Source: Phlyctochytrium arcticum (Eukaryota > Chytridiomycota > Chytridiomycetes > Chytridiales > Chytridiaceae). Taken from it: a stretch of DNA of 64,000 nt. The stretch is from the NCBI GenBank assembly GCA_025602905.1, contig JAHLKI010000004.1, positions 992,001 through 1,056,000 of the forward strand, written 5' to 3'. Positions within the stretch are counted from its first letter, which is position 1; every line of letters begins with the position of its first letter. The translations under genes were made by a program, and so were the position numbers. Below the pieces are notes generated by a model. That model had not been told where the DNA came from. It did not search any database and saw nothing but the letters and a program-made list of their open reading frames with translations. Of the stretch, positions 43,505 through 53,890 are shown one piece after another.

Positions 43505-44927
43505 GAAGAGTTCTACTCCGAAGGGTTCGATCCGAACGACAATGGGGCTCAAGAAGATTTAAACCAAAACGACCAAGACACCGATATCGCTCAGCTCATT
43601 GACATTTTGAATGTCGATCAGAGATCGGTATTCGAGAGGGTGGCGGACTCTGTCCGTCAAGGTGCAACCTCTCAGGAGCGAGTCTTCTTCTTGGATGGGC
43701 CCGGCGGGACTGGCGAGACGTACGTCGATGCGTTCTGAGGGCTTCCGGTGTTTGGCAATGGCCAGCAGTGGTATTGCTGCGTGTCTTCTTCATGATGGAA
43801 GAACGGCACATTCAACTCTCGCTATTCCGTTGGAGCTTAACGAGACAAGTACATGTCACTTTGGCCCTCGATCTGCAATTGCCAAAACCCTTCGGGAGGT
43901 TGACTTGATCATCTGGGACGAGGCACCCATGGCTTCTCGATATGCGATTGAAGCGGTTGACCGTACTATTCGGGATGCACTTGATGTCAACAAGCCATTT
44001 GGTGGCAAAGTGATGCTCTTTGGAGGTGACTTCAGGCAAATTTTGCCAGTTGTTCTACAAGGTGGTTGGTCGGCAACAGTTGGGCGCTGTTTGAAAAAGT
44101 CACCCCTTTGGCGTCACGTTACAACGATGAATTTGACCATCAATATGCGTCTGCAGTCACGGCCGGACTTCCAGCAGTTTCAACTTGATGGTGGTGAGGG
44201 CAGAAACGGTGCGCGTGTGAACATTGAGGAATCCATGGTTGCTACAGGGAACAACCTGGATGGTTTGATCGATGACATCTTTGCGGACGGCGCTGACTTT
44301 GAAGATCGTGTGATCCTCGCTGTCAAGAATGACAATGCTCAGATGATCAATCGTAGGGTGGTAGAACGTCTGCCTGGTGACTTCCGCGAGTGCTTGAGCG
44401 CTGACTACGTTGATCAAGAGGACGCCTCTACTTATCCTGTAGAGTTCCTCAATACTCTGCAGCTTTCGGGACTTCCTCCCCACAAGCTTGAGCTCAAACC
44501 TGGCCAGTTTGTCATGCTCCTCAGGAACCTCAACCCTTCGCGTGGTTTGTCAAACGGAACTCGCTTGCGACTACTTGAGGTGGTATCACAACGGCTTCTA
44601 CGCTGCCAAATCATTGAAGGGCCCTTCACTGGCAATGTGGTTCTTATCCCGTGAATCACACATTGGTGCAGTGATTCACGGATGCCGTTTACTTTGTATT
44701 GGCAACAGTTCCCGGTCACTGGCGCATTTGCCATGAACATCAACAAGTCCCAGGGACAGTCATTCAACCATGTTGGCGTATATTTGGGCACTCAGGTCTT
44801 CTTCACCCATGGTCAGCTGTGTGTGGCTCTTTTGCGAGGTCGTCACCCAGACCAAATTAATGTTGTGACTGGATCGAAAAATGCGGGCGATGGTGTTCAG
44901 AATGTGGTCTTTTCCGAAATCATCTGA
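43505..44927 (+). pseudogene. Helitron helicase, C-terminal part
   Basis: The frame resumes in phase after the Plavaka element as EEFYSEGFDPNDNGAQEDL and LNVDQRSVFERVADSVRQGA. The Walker A box reads GPGGTGET instead of GPGGTGKT. A small deletion near 43720 shifts the frame. Then MASSGIAACLLHDGRTAHST, Walker B LIIWDEAPM, LFGGDFRQILPVV, LKPGQFVMLLRNLNPSRGLS, an in-frame TGA at 44652-44654, and the last helicase motif NINKSQGQSFNHVGVYL (44682-44927). This Pif1-like SF1 helicase unwinds DNA during rolling-circle transposition. The lysine-to-glutamate change in Walker A would abolish ATP use. Confidence 0.9.
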
Positions 44928-45228
44928 ATTCTTCCTTAAATGTTGGCGATTCTTACTTGAAGTTACCATGTTGGCAATTCTCAGCACATGAAGCTGTATA
45001 GTTCCAAAAATTAATATCCTGCATGTTTGGGGTTCATGCATCTGTTACTATACAACGCAATGTGTGGGTATGGCTAAGATGATAATACCTTCCATCTTAA
45101 AGTGGAGGGAAATGCAATGCCCAAATCCAAGAGATCTACTCGCAAAATAACATAAAGGATGAAAATTGTGATGCATATATGTGGAACATGTATTATGTGC
45201 GTTTGCCATCGTTCTCACACATGAAGTC

Positions 45229-45264
45229 GATGCGCGCTGCGAAGCGAGGCGCGCCAACCGCTAG
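45229..45264 (+). repeat. Helitron 3' terminal hairpin and CTAG end
   Basis: The stem pairs GCGCGC (45232-45237) with GCGCGC (45249-45254), extended after a two-base mismatch by CG/CG around an AAG loop. CAACCG (partly stem-flanking) and CTAG follow, then T at 45265. This is the canonical Helitron 3' layout. Confidence 0.8.
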
Positions 45265-46370
45265 TAGAAGAGGAACAAAGGAAGCGTGGGAGGAAAATGA
45301 AGTCAGAAAGAAAGGACAGATTGACAGATCTAACCCTAGCCTACTTTTGAAAACTGGCAGAACAGGATGTAGTAATTGGTAGACAGAATTGGACAGAAGG
45401 ACAGGAAAAATCTGGAAAGAGGGTCGTTCGGAAGACAGGAAGCAAGAGTACCGGCAGGAAAGTCAGCATCAAATTTGAAAGGGGGGGAAAAGACAGACAG
45501 AGTTTGAAAGACAGACCAAAAGGAGGCCGGATCAACAGGACAGGACAGGTCACGTGGACCAACCGGCGCCAGACCCGAAATTGAACTACTCTATTCTGAT
45601 CTTGACGGATCCCGTTGTCCTCATCAAAACCTGAAATCTTTGTTAGCATGACATGAATTTGGCAGAAAGAATACATAAACAAACCATTTACCATTTGTTG
45701 ATTCACAAGCTTCAAGGTCTTTCTGTTTAGCATGACAGATTTTTGGCAAGTGACAGACTGCGCTGTCACTCCCTGTGACACCGCGCCACGCGCTCAACTC
45801 TAAAAAAACCTCGATTTCTATTAGATCGGTGGGCTCAACTCTGAAAAAACCTCGGGGTTTTCTGGGTTGAGTCTTGTTACTGAGGTTTTTGCAGGGTTGA
45901 GCGCTGCTATATCCAGTATATCCAGACTACATTTCAAGATCAGAATTCAGACAATGGCCAGAAGAACATCTTGGCATTCAGCACACATACACATAACCAA
46001 TATACACTCATGAACATCGGCAACTGAATGACTGAAACAACACTCGGACACAATTGAAAAAAAAGGAGAACAAAAGGAGCAAGGGGAAAAGAAAGAATAA
46101 TGAAAAGAGAAACCAAACTGATAGATGAAAACGTTAACTGATGGGGAAGGGACTGAGAACAAGAACCGAGAGAAAGAGAGAAAAGACTAGAGATGAACTG
46201 CAGCTAGGGAAAGCTAATCAACAAAAACTAACAACAGAAAAGGGAAACCGCACGAGAAATTCAAAGATAAACAAAGGAAAGGCAAGACAATGAGACAAGT
46301 TACGTTATGACTAAAAAAGTTGCAGATTAGGTCCCACACTAATGCAATATACTGTAGTTAAGGGCCACAT
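45265..46370. other. Purine-rich non-coding region right of the Helitron
   Basis: No gene is seen. The plus strand is A/G-rich with recurring ggacag, gacaga and ggaaa words, resembling 32780-34501. The region contains the foldback repeat at 45790-45904. Confidence 0.5.
45790..45904. repeat. Foldback/MITE-like element of 115 bp
   Basis: The ends are inverted: GCGCTCAACTCTAAAAAAAC at the left and, reverse-complemented from the right, GCGCTCAACCCTGCAAAAAC, about 24 bp with three mismatches. Inside is a second, nested inverted pair (GGCTCAACTCTGAAAAAACC against GACTCAACCCAGAAAACC). No coding capacity. No duplication could be assigned because the flanking GCGC is itself palindromic. Confidence 0.7.
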
Positions 46371-46374
46371 ACCA

Positions 46375-46817
46375 TCATTCCACAGAAGCTGCGCCTTTCA
46401 GAGTAATGTCTTGATAGTGAGCCAGGAAAATAGCAGGCTTTTGCCGTTCTGTTCCATCCAACACGGTTTCTTGGTCCATTGTTACTGCAATCTCAAGCTC
46501 GGTTAAGTTGCTGGTGGTAGCCCTAGCCTTGATGGCCTTCCACAACCAATTCCTGTGCAAGTACCATTGTCCCTCCCCTCCAGAGCCTCTCGACATGCAT
46601 CCATAAGTCGTGTCCATGTTACGGATGGACTTACCACCATTCGACCGCTCAAACCCTTCTGCATACTCAAGCCACACGTCTTTCACTGTTCGGAGGCTGC
46701 GGTCCATCACATCAGGGGGAATGGGGCTGCTGCTCCCGTTAGCTGGTGCTGCTGATGCTAAGGATGGGGAGACACCGTTCTGAGTGGATGAGGATGCACT
46801 GATCTGGGCAGCAGTAG
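46375..46817 (-). pseudogene. Ndc10/GCR1_C (Crypton-like) gene, C-terminal piece
   Basis: The minus-strand frame starts at the MULE-1 junction with PTAAQISASSSTQ and holds a GCR1_C domain: VMDRSLRTVKDVWLEYAEGF, then a GGKSIRNMD stretch and GQWYLHRNWLWKAIKARA, to the stop at 46375. This DNA-binding domain (known from yeast Gcr1 and fungal Crypton proteins) reads tV..lW.Ey..G......si..ld....WR...... It is the last of five pieces of one gene (46375-62390). Confidence 0.72.
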
Positions 46818-47393
46818 GGACAGGCTAGACAGCCTCTACTGAAAGACTAACTGGCCGCCTCCAGTGAGGCCTCCAGTACGCATTTGGCAGTAATACTTCC
46901 GCTTTGGGCAATTTGTGCGCGTCCAGAGTGTCACAGGTGGCCAGTCCATGGGCCCAAAACATTCCTGGCTCCTCGGTCGTCAATAAATGCCAAGGCTGGT
47001 GAAAAGGTGCTTTAGAGCATTTTAAGACACATTTTTCACCAGCCACCTGGCTCCGCTGAGGTCTCTGGTCGGAGTTTCGCATGTGTTGGACTCTTTCCGC
47101 TTGTCGGAATTTGCAACTTCAACATTGACACTCTCGCGAAATCCTCTCATTTACCCACACACTGAGACTCGACTTGTACTGTACTTGTCCAATATCATAC
47201 ATTGTAAGAATCTGAAATTGAAGAATTTTGTGCTGCTTGCTTACTTTTTGTGTATATTTGATATTGATAACATGACAGTTTCTGTACACCTGCAAGCGCC
47301 GTAGATCTCACCTGCAAACGCCGTGGATCTACCCTTCCAAAAACATGGCAATGAGCATAGCGGCCTTGATGGATCCGCCAATTACGGTTACTG

Positions 47394-49972
47394 ATGACTT
47401 TCTGGCAGACGGAGACCTCGAAGAGGATGACTTCAACGTGCATGTCTCAGTTCACCGTAGATTGGGACGCCCTAGACCCTAGTGATGACGAGGAAGTGGA
47501 CGAGCCGCAGCAAACCGCTACTGGGTCGGCGCCTACATCTTTATCTCACGATGGAGTTGCATCGAATTTGGCCGAGTGTTTCCATCAGACCCATCAGCAC
47601 TATCCCACATTGGATATTGCTTTTGATACTTTGCGCGACACGGCCCATGCTCATGGATTTGCTGTAAAGACCAAGAGAGAGAGAAATGCGGACAAAGCCA
47701 AGGGTGAGCGCAGTGAACAAACCAACAAAGAATTCAAAAAGATGCGCTATGTCCAATGCGCTTGTGCTGGTGTAACGAAGGCCGATCCCACCGCATCGGC
47801 AGAAACTGGCAAGGTGACATGCACACGACTGGGCGGCAGTCATCCAAAAAACTGGGGGGCGGTATACTGTTCAAGTCACCGGACAGCATAACCATGCTGC
47901 GACAGATGACATCCGCATTAACCCGATGGCCCGCAAAGGCACTGTTGAACAGGAAGCGTTTGTTCAAAGTCTTCTCAGAGCCCGGACAAGTACTGCAAAA
48001 ATTTAAGAGAACCTCAAAGAAAGGTTCGGTGACTTCTGTAAGCTGATTGGCAAAGACATTCAGAATCCAAGGCAGCGCCAACGAGAACGGGAAAAGGCCG
48101 GCTTGCCGGAGATGGACGCGTTGATACGCGACATGAGGGCGGATGGGGCGATATTCCATGTCAAGCAAACGGAGGAAGGGGACATCACCCATCTGATTGT
48201 TATTCCCAGCTCCGTCCCCAAACTGCTGCGGAGGAGGGCAATGCATCCGTGATACAAATTGACGAGACGTACAGTATCGAACCAAGGAGTACGGAGCAGG
48301 AATGCTCCATATTGTCTCATCAACAAACACAAATGTCACTTTCACTCTCGGCTACTGTTTTATGCAAACGGCGACAGATGCCAATCTGACGTGGATCCTG
48401 GAAGCCTTCTCAACACACTCCATTATAGTCAACCCGTCTGTCATTGTAACCGACGCTGATCAAGCTCTGATGAATGCTTGTGCTACTGTTTTCCCCGATG
48501 CTCACCATCTTCTTTGCTTCTGGCACATCCTGTCTAACATCAAGGCACAGCATTTGGGAGATTTTCCCAGAATCAAAGTCGTGGGGGATCTCCCCTCTAG
48601 ATATTCACAACAATGGTTTAATCTTGTTCGTAACACCAAAACCAAGGAACTGTTGAGGTAGGATGGGCCGAAATGACGACACACATTCCCGCCAAATACG
48701 CGGAGTACGTGGAGAATCGGTGGATCAACCCTTCTAAGGGAAATTTTGTGGGCGCGTGGCTGCTTAACGTCAAACACTTCGGCCAAATATCCTCATCCAA
48801 AGTGGAGAGCGCTCATGCCGCGTTCAAAAAACCGCTGGGGACCTCCCAGCTAGGATTTTTCTCTGTCTACCCCATCATGAAGATGGTATGTGTGAAGCAA
48901 GGACAAGCATTTTACTCCCGTGGTCCAGCACAATGTATTGGCAAGCTTGTATACAAAAGTGTCTATATACACATTGAGGCTGATCCGCCCGCAGTTTTTG
49001 ACAGCAAAGAAGGAGCTAGTCAAGATGAACACAACCCCTTTGTCTGACTATGTGCCAAAGCAGTGCGATGGACTTTGCATGAGTATTATGGGCCTTCCTT
49101 GTCAGCACGAGCTTTTGGAATTGATGGTTAAAGGGGATCGCCAGGAAGACCAAGTGGACCCAGCCAGCATCCATCCCCATTGGTTTCTGAACAAGACCTT
49201 CATGCCAGCAAGCAACCAAAGAGAGGTCAGGATCCTACCACCCATCACCAAGAAAAAGAACGCGCGCGGCCGCATCCCTACTGCCGCAGAAACTGCATCC
49301 AAGAAAAAGACACGTTGCAGTAACTGCTCAGTCTATGGTCACAATAAGAGTAAGTGTCCCGCCCGAACTGAAATGGCAAACAACAACGCGCGGTTGGCGG
49401 CTCAAGAGCAGCAGCAACAAGAAATATTTTCCCACCCGGGCAGCTCATCCCAGGCATCACAACATTCGTCTTCCACGCCCCCAATTCCATCCTCCTCGCA
49501 ACATCACTCCAGCTACGGCCATGATGCCCTACGCGTAACTGCACCCCGACGTCAATACCTGAACCAGGAGCATTTTGGGCAATACGACTATAACCCACAA
49601 AGTCAGACAAACTGGCCTCAACCTGCTCCACCACCGACTAGATTCTTTACGTACATTGGTCATCAGGTAAGAACTGTGAATGGAGAGGTAGGAGACACTT
49701 TTGTGTGTGACACTCCTCAACACATTCCTCACCAACAACAAATCGCTCGCAAATATACTCATCATCACCAATAGGGTACCCACCGTCAAGTATTACCTTT
49801 CAACGCTGCGCATCAACCACACTACGTGAGGTTTGCCAGCAATGCGCAGTACTCCTACATCCATCATGACCCTTTCCATCCCCAGCATGGACCGAATACA
49901 TCTGACCAGGATCCCACTACCCCACCGTTTAATCCTGGAAGGTTTTCACCCTACTCATCAATATTCATGTAA
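47394..49972 (+). pseudogene. MULE-1 transposase
   Basis: The N-terminal block is FAR1-like (FDTLRDTAHAHGFAVKTK, then CACAGV..GKVTC and HNHAATDD after a frameshift near 47855). A stop follows near 48005. The MULE core shows the first acidic motif in VIQIDETYS, a frame change near 48300, MLHIVSSTNTNVTFTLGYCF, the second motif VIVTDADQALMNA, FWHILSNIK, and KVESAHAAFKK with the catalytic Glu. A SWIM-type finger (CDGLCMSIMGLPCQHE) and a CCHC knuckle (CSNCSVYGHNKSKC) come next, then a Gln/Ser/His-rich tail. A 108-bp intron (49667-49774, GTAAGA..CAATAG) removes an apparent early stop; the last exon ends with FSPYSSIFM at 49972. Several frameshifts show it is inactive. Confidence 0.82.
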
Positions 49973-50294
49973 ACAGTTTCTTTGAGAGTTTTTTTCCTGG
50001 CTTTCAGTTTTTTCCCCTCTCAACTTATTTTATATTTAGTCTCTGCAGTTTCTTTATTCCAGTCTGCTAGTTTTCATTTTTTTAGTCATGACTTGTATTT
50101 ATTATATGCTATATGTTGCATTCTTCCCTTGCATTCCAGGTAATTCCAGGTACCGCTTCAGTTCAATTATGATTGTGTGTCTGACAGACTGTCAGTGGCG
50201 GCCTGCGGTATGGCCCTGGGTTATAACGGCCGTATAACCCGTACAACAGGCAAGAACCGACAGTGAACCAACACGGTGGAACTTAAACACAAAT
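49973..50294. other. MULE-1 3' untranslated and subterminal DNA
   Basis: T-rich non-coding sequence between the transposase stop and the right inverted repeat. No separate feature was seen. Confidence 0.45.
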
Positions 50295-50373
50295 CGCCCG
50301 AAGTGGAAGTATTACTGCCAAATGCGTACTGGAGGCCAGTTAGTCTTTCAGTAGAGGCTGTCTAGCCCGTCTC

Positions 50374-50621
50374 ACAGCTGTGGCATGGGGGTTGGATTGG
50401 CCTGTTTCGATGAGTTAGTGTCAACCAAAACTGTGACTATGCAGCGCCATATCAACTGGCGAGGGCAAATGCAGATAAAGTATACCTGCTACCGAACCAG
50501 TGAAATGAGAAATGACACGTTGGCCTTCTGGCGTGCGTGCTGCTGCCATGAAGGATCCAACAACAGAAGTAACGCGAGAACTTTCAGCACTATTGGTTTC
50601 CATTCTTGCCTACGGTAAACT
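50374..50621 (-). pseudogene. Ndc10/GCR1_C gene, fourth piece (between two MULEs)
   Basis: On the minus strand an acceptor (TTTACCGTAG) opens an exon ARMETNSAESSRVTSVVGSF and GQRVISHFTGSVA. An 84-bp intron (50402-50485) is followed by GQSNPHATAV, where MULE-1 cuts in. The splice sites link it to the exon ending MQMRISQ at about 53910. Confidence 0.55.
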
Positions 50622-50990
50622 AGTCAAATGAGAGCGCCTCGAATCCACTGCCCCGATCGCTAAAAATCACTGTTCCACACAGTTAACCCCTTTTCGGACA
50701 ACTTTTTTGGTTGGTGTATTGGTACTATTGGTTGGTGTACTCTTTGTGTGCCCTATGAGCCTATGAACCACAGATTCGGACCCAATCCTTCAGCAACTTT
50801 TCCCCGTAACAATGTTTGTTTATGCTCATGCACTGTTAACTGTCATATCACTTTTCACAGTAGCTGGAGCTCGAATCAAATTGGACAACGAGAACAATAT
50901 ATTGATTCAGCAACTATGACAACAAATAAACAGCATGGAAAGACACAAGAAGAGAGGTTGCCACAGCAACGGATGTGTTTGTTACGGACG

Positions 50991-53255
50991 TCAAGCATGC
51001 GTATTAGAACGACTGCGGCTACCCCTTCCTCCGCGTCCTCCTCGACCTCTTCCTGCAGCAGTGGGCTTTGGAACTGCAACTTTGCGCACCTTTCCACACT
51101 TCTTCAACACATGGTCATACTGGTGCTCGGTCGATCCGCACCCGGTACAGCGACGCTTGGGTGGCTGGGAAGCGTCCAAAGCAAGATCGGACGCGTCAGC
51201 AATCCCTGCACCTTCCACCTCCAAATTCTCCACACTTTGACACAGAGTGAGCAAATCGGCCATGTGGTCATCGTCATCCTTGCTGAAGTCAATTAGCTCG
51301 TCCTCGGACTCTGGATCGGACTCGGGAATGTCCTGGTCTCCTGGCGCGGTCGGGACGTCTTCCGGATCCTCCCCATCCTCAGCAAGGCCCAAATCCTCCC
51401 CACCGCTGTAAATTCGGGGCGCTTGCCACTGGTTCCGCGCTTTCCCAATCCCTTGCTTCTGCTCGGGTTCCTTGGCGCCGGCCATAGCGGGGTCAATGAT
51501 GTTGTCTTGCGGCTCGTCAACCAAGTACCATCGCTTGTCAAAAAGCCTGTAACTGAGATTTTGTTTATTCTCCAGGATCTTTAGGACCTCATGGCCACAA
51601 GGGACACCATAAATGCTTCGAAGGGTACAACGGCACTCGGCATCACCTTCTTCAATCTCCTTGACAGCCGCCTTCCAAGATTTGAAAGAGAGATTGATCG
51701 CGAATCTTGACACGTTTTGCTGCACTGGTAGGAAAATGAGACTGAACGTAGTGACGATGCCATTAATTTCATTGTTGTAGCGAACTTCGGCTTTCTGCTG
51801 CATGTTGGCGACAGTCAAGCATATTTTTTTGTACGTGTGCGCCAAAGTTCCGACAGAAGACTTGAGGTTTTGTTTGATCCGTCGATGCTGGCTTTCACAG
51901 ATGGAAGTCTCCGTGTGTCTGCAATGCTTGTATTGGTTCGTGATGTAGCCCACGAAATGCTCTTTAAAAGGTAGTTTGTTGTTGGTAATGTAATCATCTG
52001 TTTCGGGACTAATCTCGTTTTGAAGTTGGCGCCAGGTTTGATCGAAGAGTTCTTGCGTAGGCAGCTTCACCAAATGCTTCCAGTCCTTGTCAAACATCTT
52101 CCAGGTATATACCTCAACTTCACCGTCTTCATCGTATTCGGATTCGTTGTCAAAGTACTTATGACAGTTAGATTTAATGTTTAGTAGGATATGCCACCGA
52201 CAAAGCAGTCGTTTCGTCTGGGGCCAAACACCTTTGAGGGCACCAATGAGTGCTTTCTCGTGATCGGTTACAACAATATCGGGCGCCCTGCCCAAGACTT
52301 GCGTTAACAGACGGAGAAACCAAACGTAGTCGGCACATTCTTCTTGTTCAACAATGCCAAAGGCGATGGAAAAGGTGTGATTTGTTGCGCTGAAGCCAAC
52401 CGCGTGCATCATTGGCATTTTGTACTTATTTGTTTGGTAGGTTGCGTCAATGATGACGACGTCAGCATACTTGCCGACATTTGGATTGCCATCAGCTGAC
52501 CAAAACAAACGATGAACGGTGCAATCTTCATTCAGCATGAAATCAGATACCAAATGTTTTTGTCTGATCCTTTGCAACAGTGCCTCCATCATGGTCATGG
52601 TCCCCAATTCTTTCCTCTGCATTCGGGCGATAATATTGGTGACATCTCGAGCTACGATGAGTATCGGCCTGTCTGGATTGTCGTCGGAGAGCGATTGCAC
52701 GATTTCTCCAGGGCTTCGGGCATCCGCGTACATGTCGATAATCTTGGCCAAGATGACTCCATCCGCAAGGTTCTGAGTGGCCCGTCTCGCAGCGGGCAAG
52801 TTGGCGAGTTCGGTAGTGGTTCTCTTGGGGTGATTGATATGCTGGTCATTCTTGTCCCCGTACTTTTGAATTTTCCATACTTCCCCAACCAAGCTTAACC
52901 GCAATGCGTAGGTGCACCCGACCTTCTTGCTCTCCCTCTTTCTCTTCGACGACGGCGCCTGCGCTGGGGGCGACCGACCCTGGCAACACTGCAAGACCAC
53001 CTGACGAACAATTTTTGGAGTGCCCCAGCTTTTTTTTTTCTGTTCGCAAACGGCGAAACCCTGGGCAAGCGCGTACTGCTTGACGCCGTCAATACCTTTC
53101 TGCATGGTGGCAAATTCCACATCCGGCGCATCTTGAGGAGCCCATGGACCATGGCGGGAGGCGGCTTGCGCTATGATAGCATTCGCCAATGGTGCATCAG
53201 TTGAAGTATCAGGACGTCTGCTTGGGAAGAGGATGACTTGACCGGCGGTGGACAT
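50991..53255 (-). CDS. MULE-2 transposase, uninterrupted frame
   Basis: A 754-residue MULE transposase without stop or frameshift. The N-terminal half holds a FAR1-like region (VKQYALAQGFAVCEQ..GCTYALRLS) and ARSPGEIVQSLSDDN. The catalytic core has DDE motifs in DVVIIDATYQTNKYKMPMM, DIVVTDHEKALIGALKG with LCRWHILLNIK, and TSICESQHRRIKQNL. A SWIM finger reads CRCTLRSIYGVPCGHEV. The C-terminus is acidic, then a Cys/His knuckle (CTGCGSTEHQYDHVLKKC) and an Arg/Gly-rich tail (AAGRGRGGRGGRGSRSRS). The start at 53255 (MSTAGQVILF) is the first ATG of the frame and lies 0.5 kb inside the right inverted repeat. It could still be active. Confidence 0.93.
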   Translation of the reverse strand: MSTAGQVILFPSRRPDTSTDAPLANAIIAQAASRHGPWAPQDAPDVEFATMQKGIDGVKQYALAQGFAVCEQKKKSWGTPKIVRQVVLQCCQGRSPPAQAPSSKRKRESKKVGCTYALRLSLVGEVWKIQKYGDKNDQHINHPKRTTTELANLPAARRATQNLADGVILAKIIDMYADARSPGEIVQSLSDDNPDRPILIVARDVTNIIARMQRKELGTMTMMEALLQRIRQKHLVSDFMLNEDCTVHRLFWSADGNPNVGKYADVVIIDATYQTNKYKMPMMHAVGFSATNHTFSIAFGIVEQEECADYVWFLRLLTQVLGRAPDIVVTDHEKALIGALKGVWPQTKRLLCRWHILLNIKSNCHKYFDNESEYDEDGEVEVYTWKMFDKDWKHLVKLPTQELFDQTWRQLQNEISPETDDYITNNKLPFKEHFVGYITNQYKHCRHTETSICESQHRRIKQNLKSSVGTLAHTYKKICLTVANMQQKAEVRYNNEINGIVTTFSLIFLPVQQNVSRFAINLSFKSWKAAVKEIEEGDAECRCTLRSIYGVPCGHEVLKILENKQNLSYRLFDKRWYLVDEPQDNIIDPAMAGAKEPEQKQGIGKARNQWQAPRIYSGGEDLGLAEDGEDPEDVPTAPGDQDIPESDPESEDELIDFSKDDDDHMADLLTLCQSVENLEVEGAGIADASDLALDASQPPKRRCTGCGSTEHQYDHVLKKCGKVRKVAVPKPTAAGRGRGGRGGRGSRSRSNTHA

Positions 53256-53754
53256 CTCGGATTATCGTGTTTTGGTGTGGGGCAGGTTCTTCGATTCAGA
53301 AGAATGGGGCGAACCTGAGTGGCAATCGGACGGCCGGAGCGGAGTTTTGGTCGCCAAAAGTGCTCAGCCACATCTCGGACAAGCGTTCGGACGTGGTAAG
53401 ATCTCGCGCAGATGCCTTCTAACCTTTGTCTTTCAGGGCATCAAGTCGTCGGCGTTTACCATTAGTCTAGTTCTTTGTTTAGTTTTCAATGGTTTTGCGT
53501 ATCCATTAGTTTGATTTTTCTCAATATTTTGCTGAGCATATCAATTAATACATTGGCTCCTTTACTATGGAATGCTAGGCTCAACATCTATGCCCATTAG
53601 AAAATTTTCAACAGGATGTGTGTGCGAGGGTAGTGGCAAGATGCATGTCTAAACAAAAGGCAATGATTGGACGAGTATAAACAAAAATTACTAACAAAAA
53701 AAGTTGTTAAAAGGCAATGGCCGAAGACTAACACATTCGGGAACACAAAAGATG
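53256..53754. other. MULE-2 upstream non-coding DNA
   Basis: This lies between the transposase start and the right inverted repeat on the minus-strand promoter side. No coding frame is supported; a promoter is expected here but no clear TATA box could be assigned. Confidence 0.4.
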
Positions 53755-53890
53755 CATAGGGCACACAAAGAGTACACCAACCAACAATACCAATACACCA
53801 ACCAAAAAAGTTGTCCAAAAAGGGGTTCATTGTGTGGAACAGTGATAATTATCGATCGGGGCAGTGGATTCGAGGCGCTCTCAGTCAAAC

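Larger units (their letters stand above)
34502..45264 (+). mobile_element. Helitron (rolling-circle transposon), split by a Plavaka element
   Basis: The left end is TCCTACTAC preceded by A (34501), matching the Helitron 5' TC..CTACTA rule. The right end is CTAG at 45261-45264 followed by T. It is preceded by a GC-rich hairpin (45232-45254, arms GCGCGC..CG and CG..GCGCGC around AAG) and a six-base spacer. Helitrons insert between A and T without duplication, as here. Inside are a Rep domain with HUH motif and a Pif1-like helicase. Without the 6.2-kb insertion it is about 4.6 kb. Stops, frameshifts and a lost Walker lysine make it non-autonomous. Confidence 0.85.
46823..50367 (+). mobile_element. 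MULE-1: Mutator-like DNA transposon
   Basis: The ends carry inverted repeats of about 70 bp: the left starts GGCTAGACAGCCTCTACTG and runs to about 46905, and the complement lies at about 50295-50367 (gcgtactggagg, ccagttagtctttcagtag). An insertion of gcctccagtgag-type sequence lengthens the left copy. A clear 8-10 bp duplication was not found. The interior holds a MULE transposase. It interrupts the Ndc10/GCR1_C gene between HATAV and PTAAQIS. Confidence 0.75.
50630..53882 (-). mobile_element. MULE-2: intact-looking Mutator-like transposon
   Basis: Long inverted repeats of about 128 bp (50630-50757 and 53755-53882) start GAGAGCGCCTCGAATCCACT and run to the gtgccctatg block, with few differences. 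The flanks are AGTCAAAT (50622-50629) and AGTCAAAC (53883-53890), an 8-bp duplication with one mismatch. It is 3253 bp with one open transposase frame. It sits in an intron of the Ndc10/GCR1_C gene. Confidence 0.9.

Noticed and set aside
45947..46162. Minus-strand frame rich in Phe and Ser
   Set aside because: Again a by-product of the purine-rich plus strand.
46801..50380. A 9-bp target duplication for MULE-1
   Set aside because: Several end alignments were tried; none gives more than five of nine matching bases, so none is claimed.
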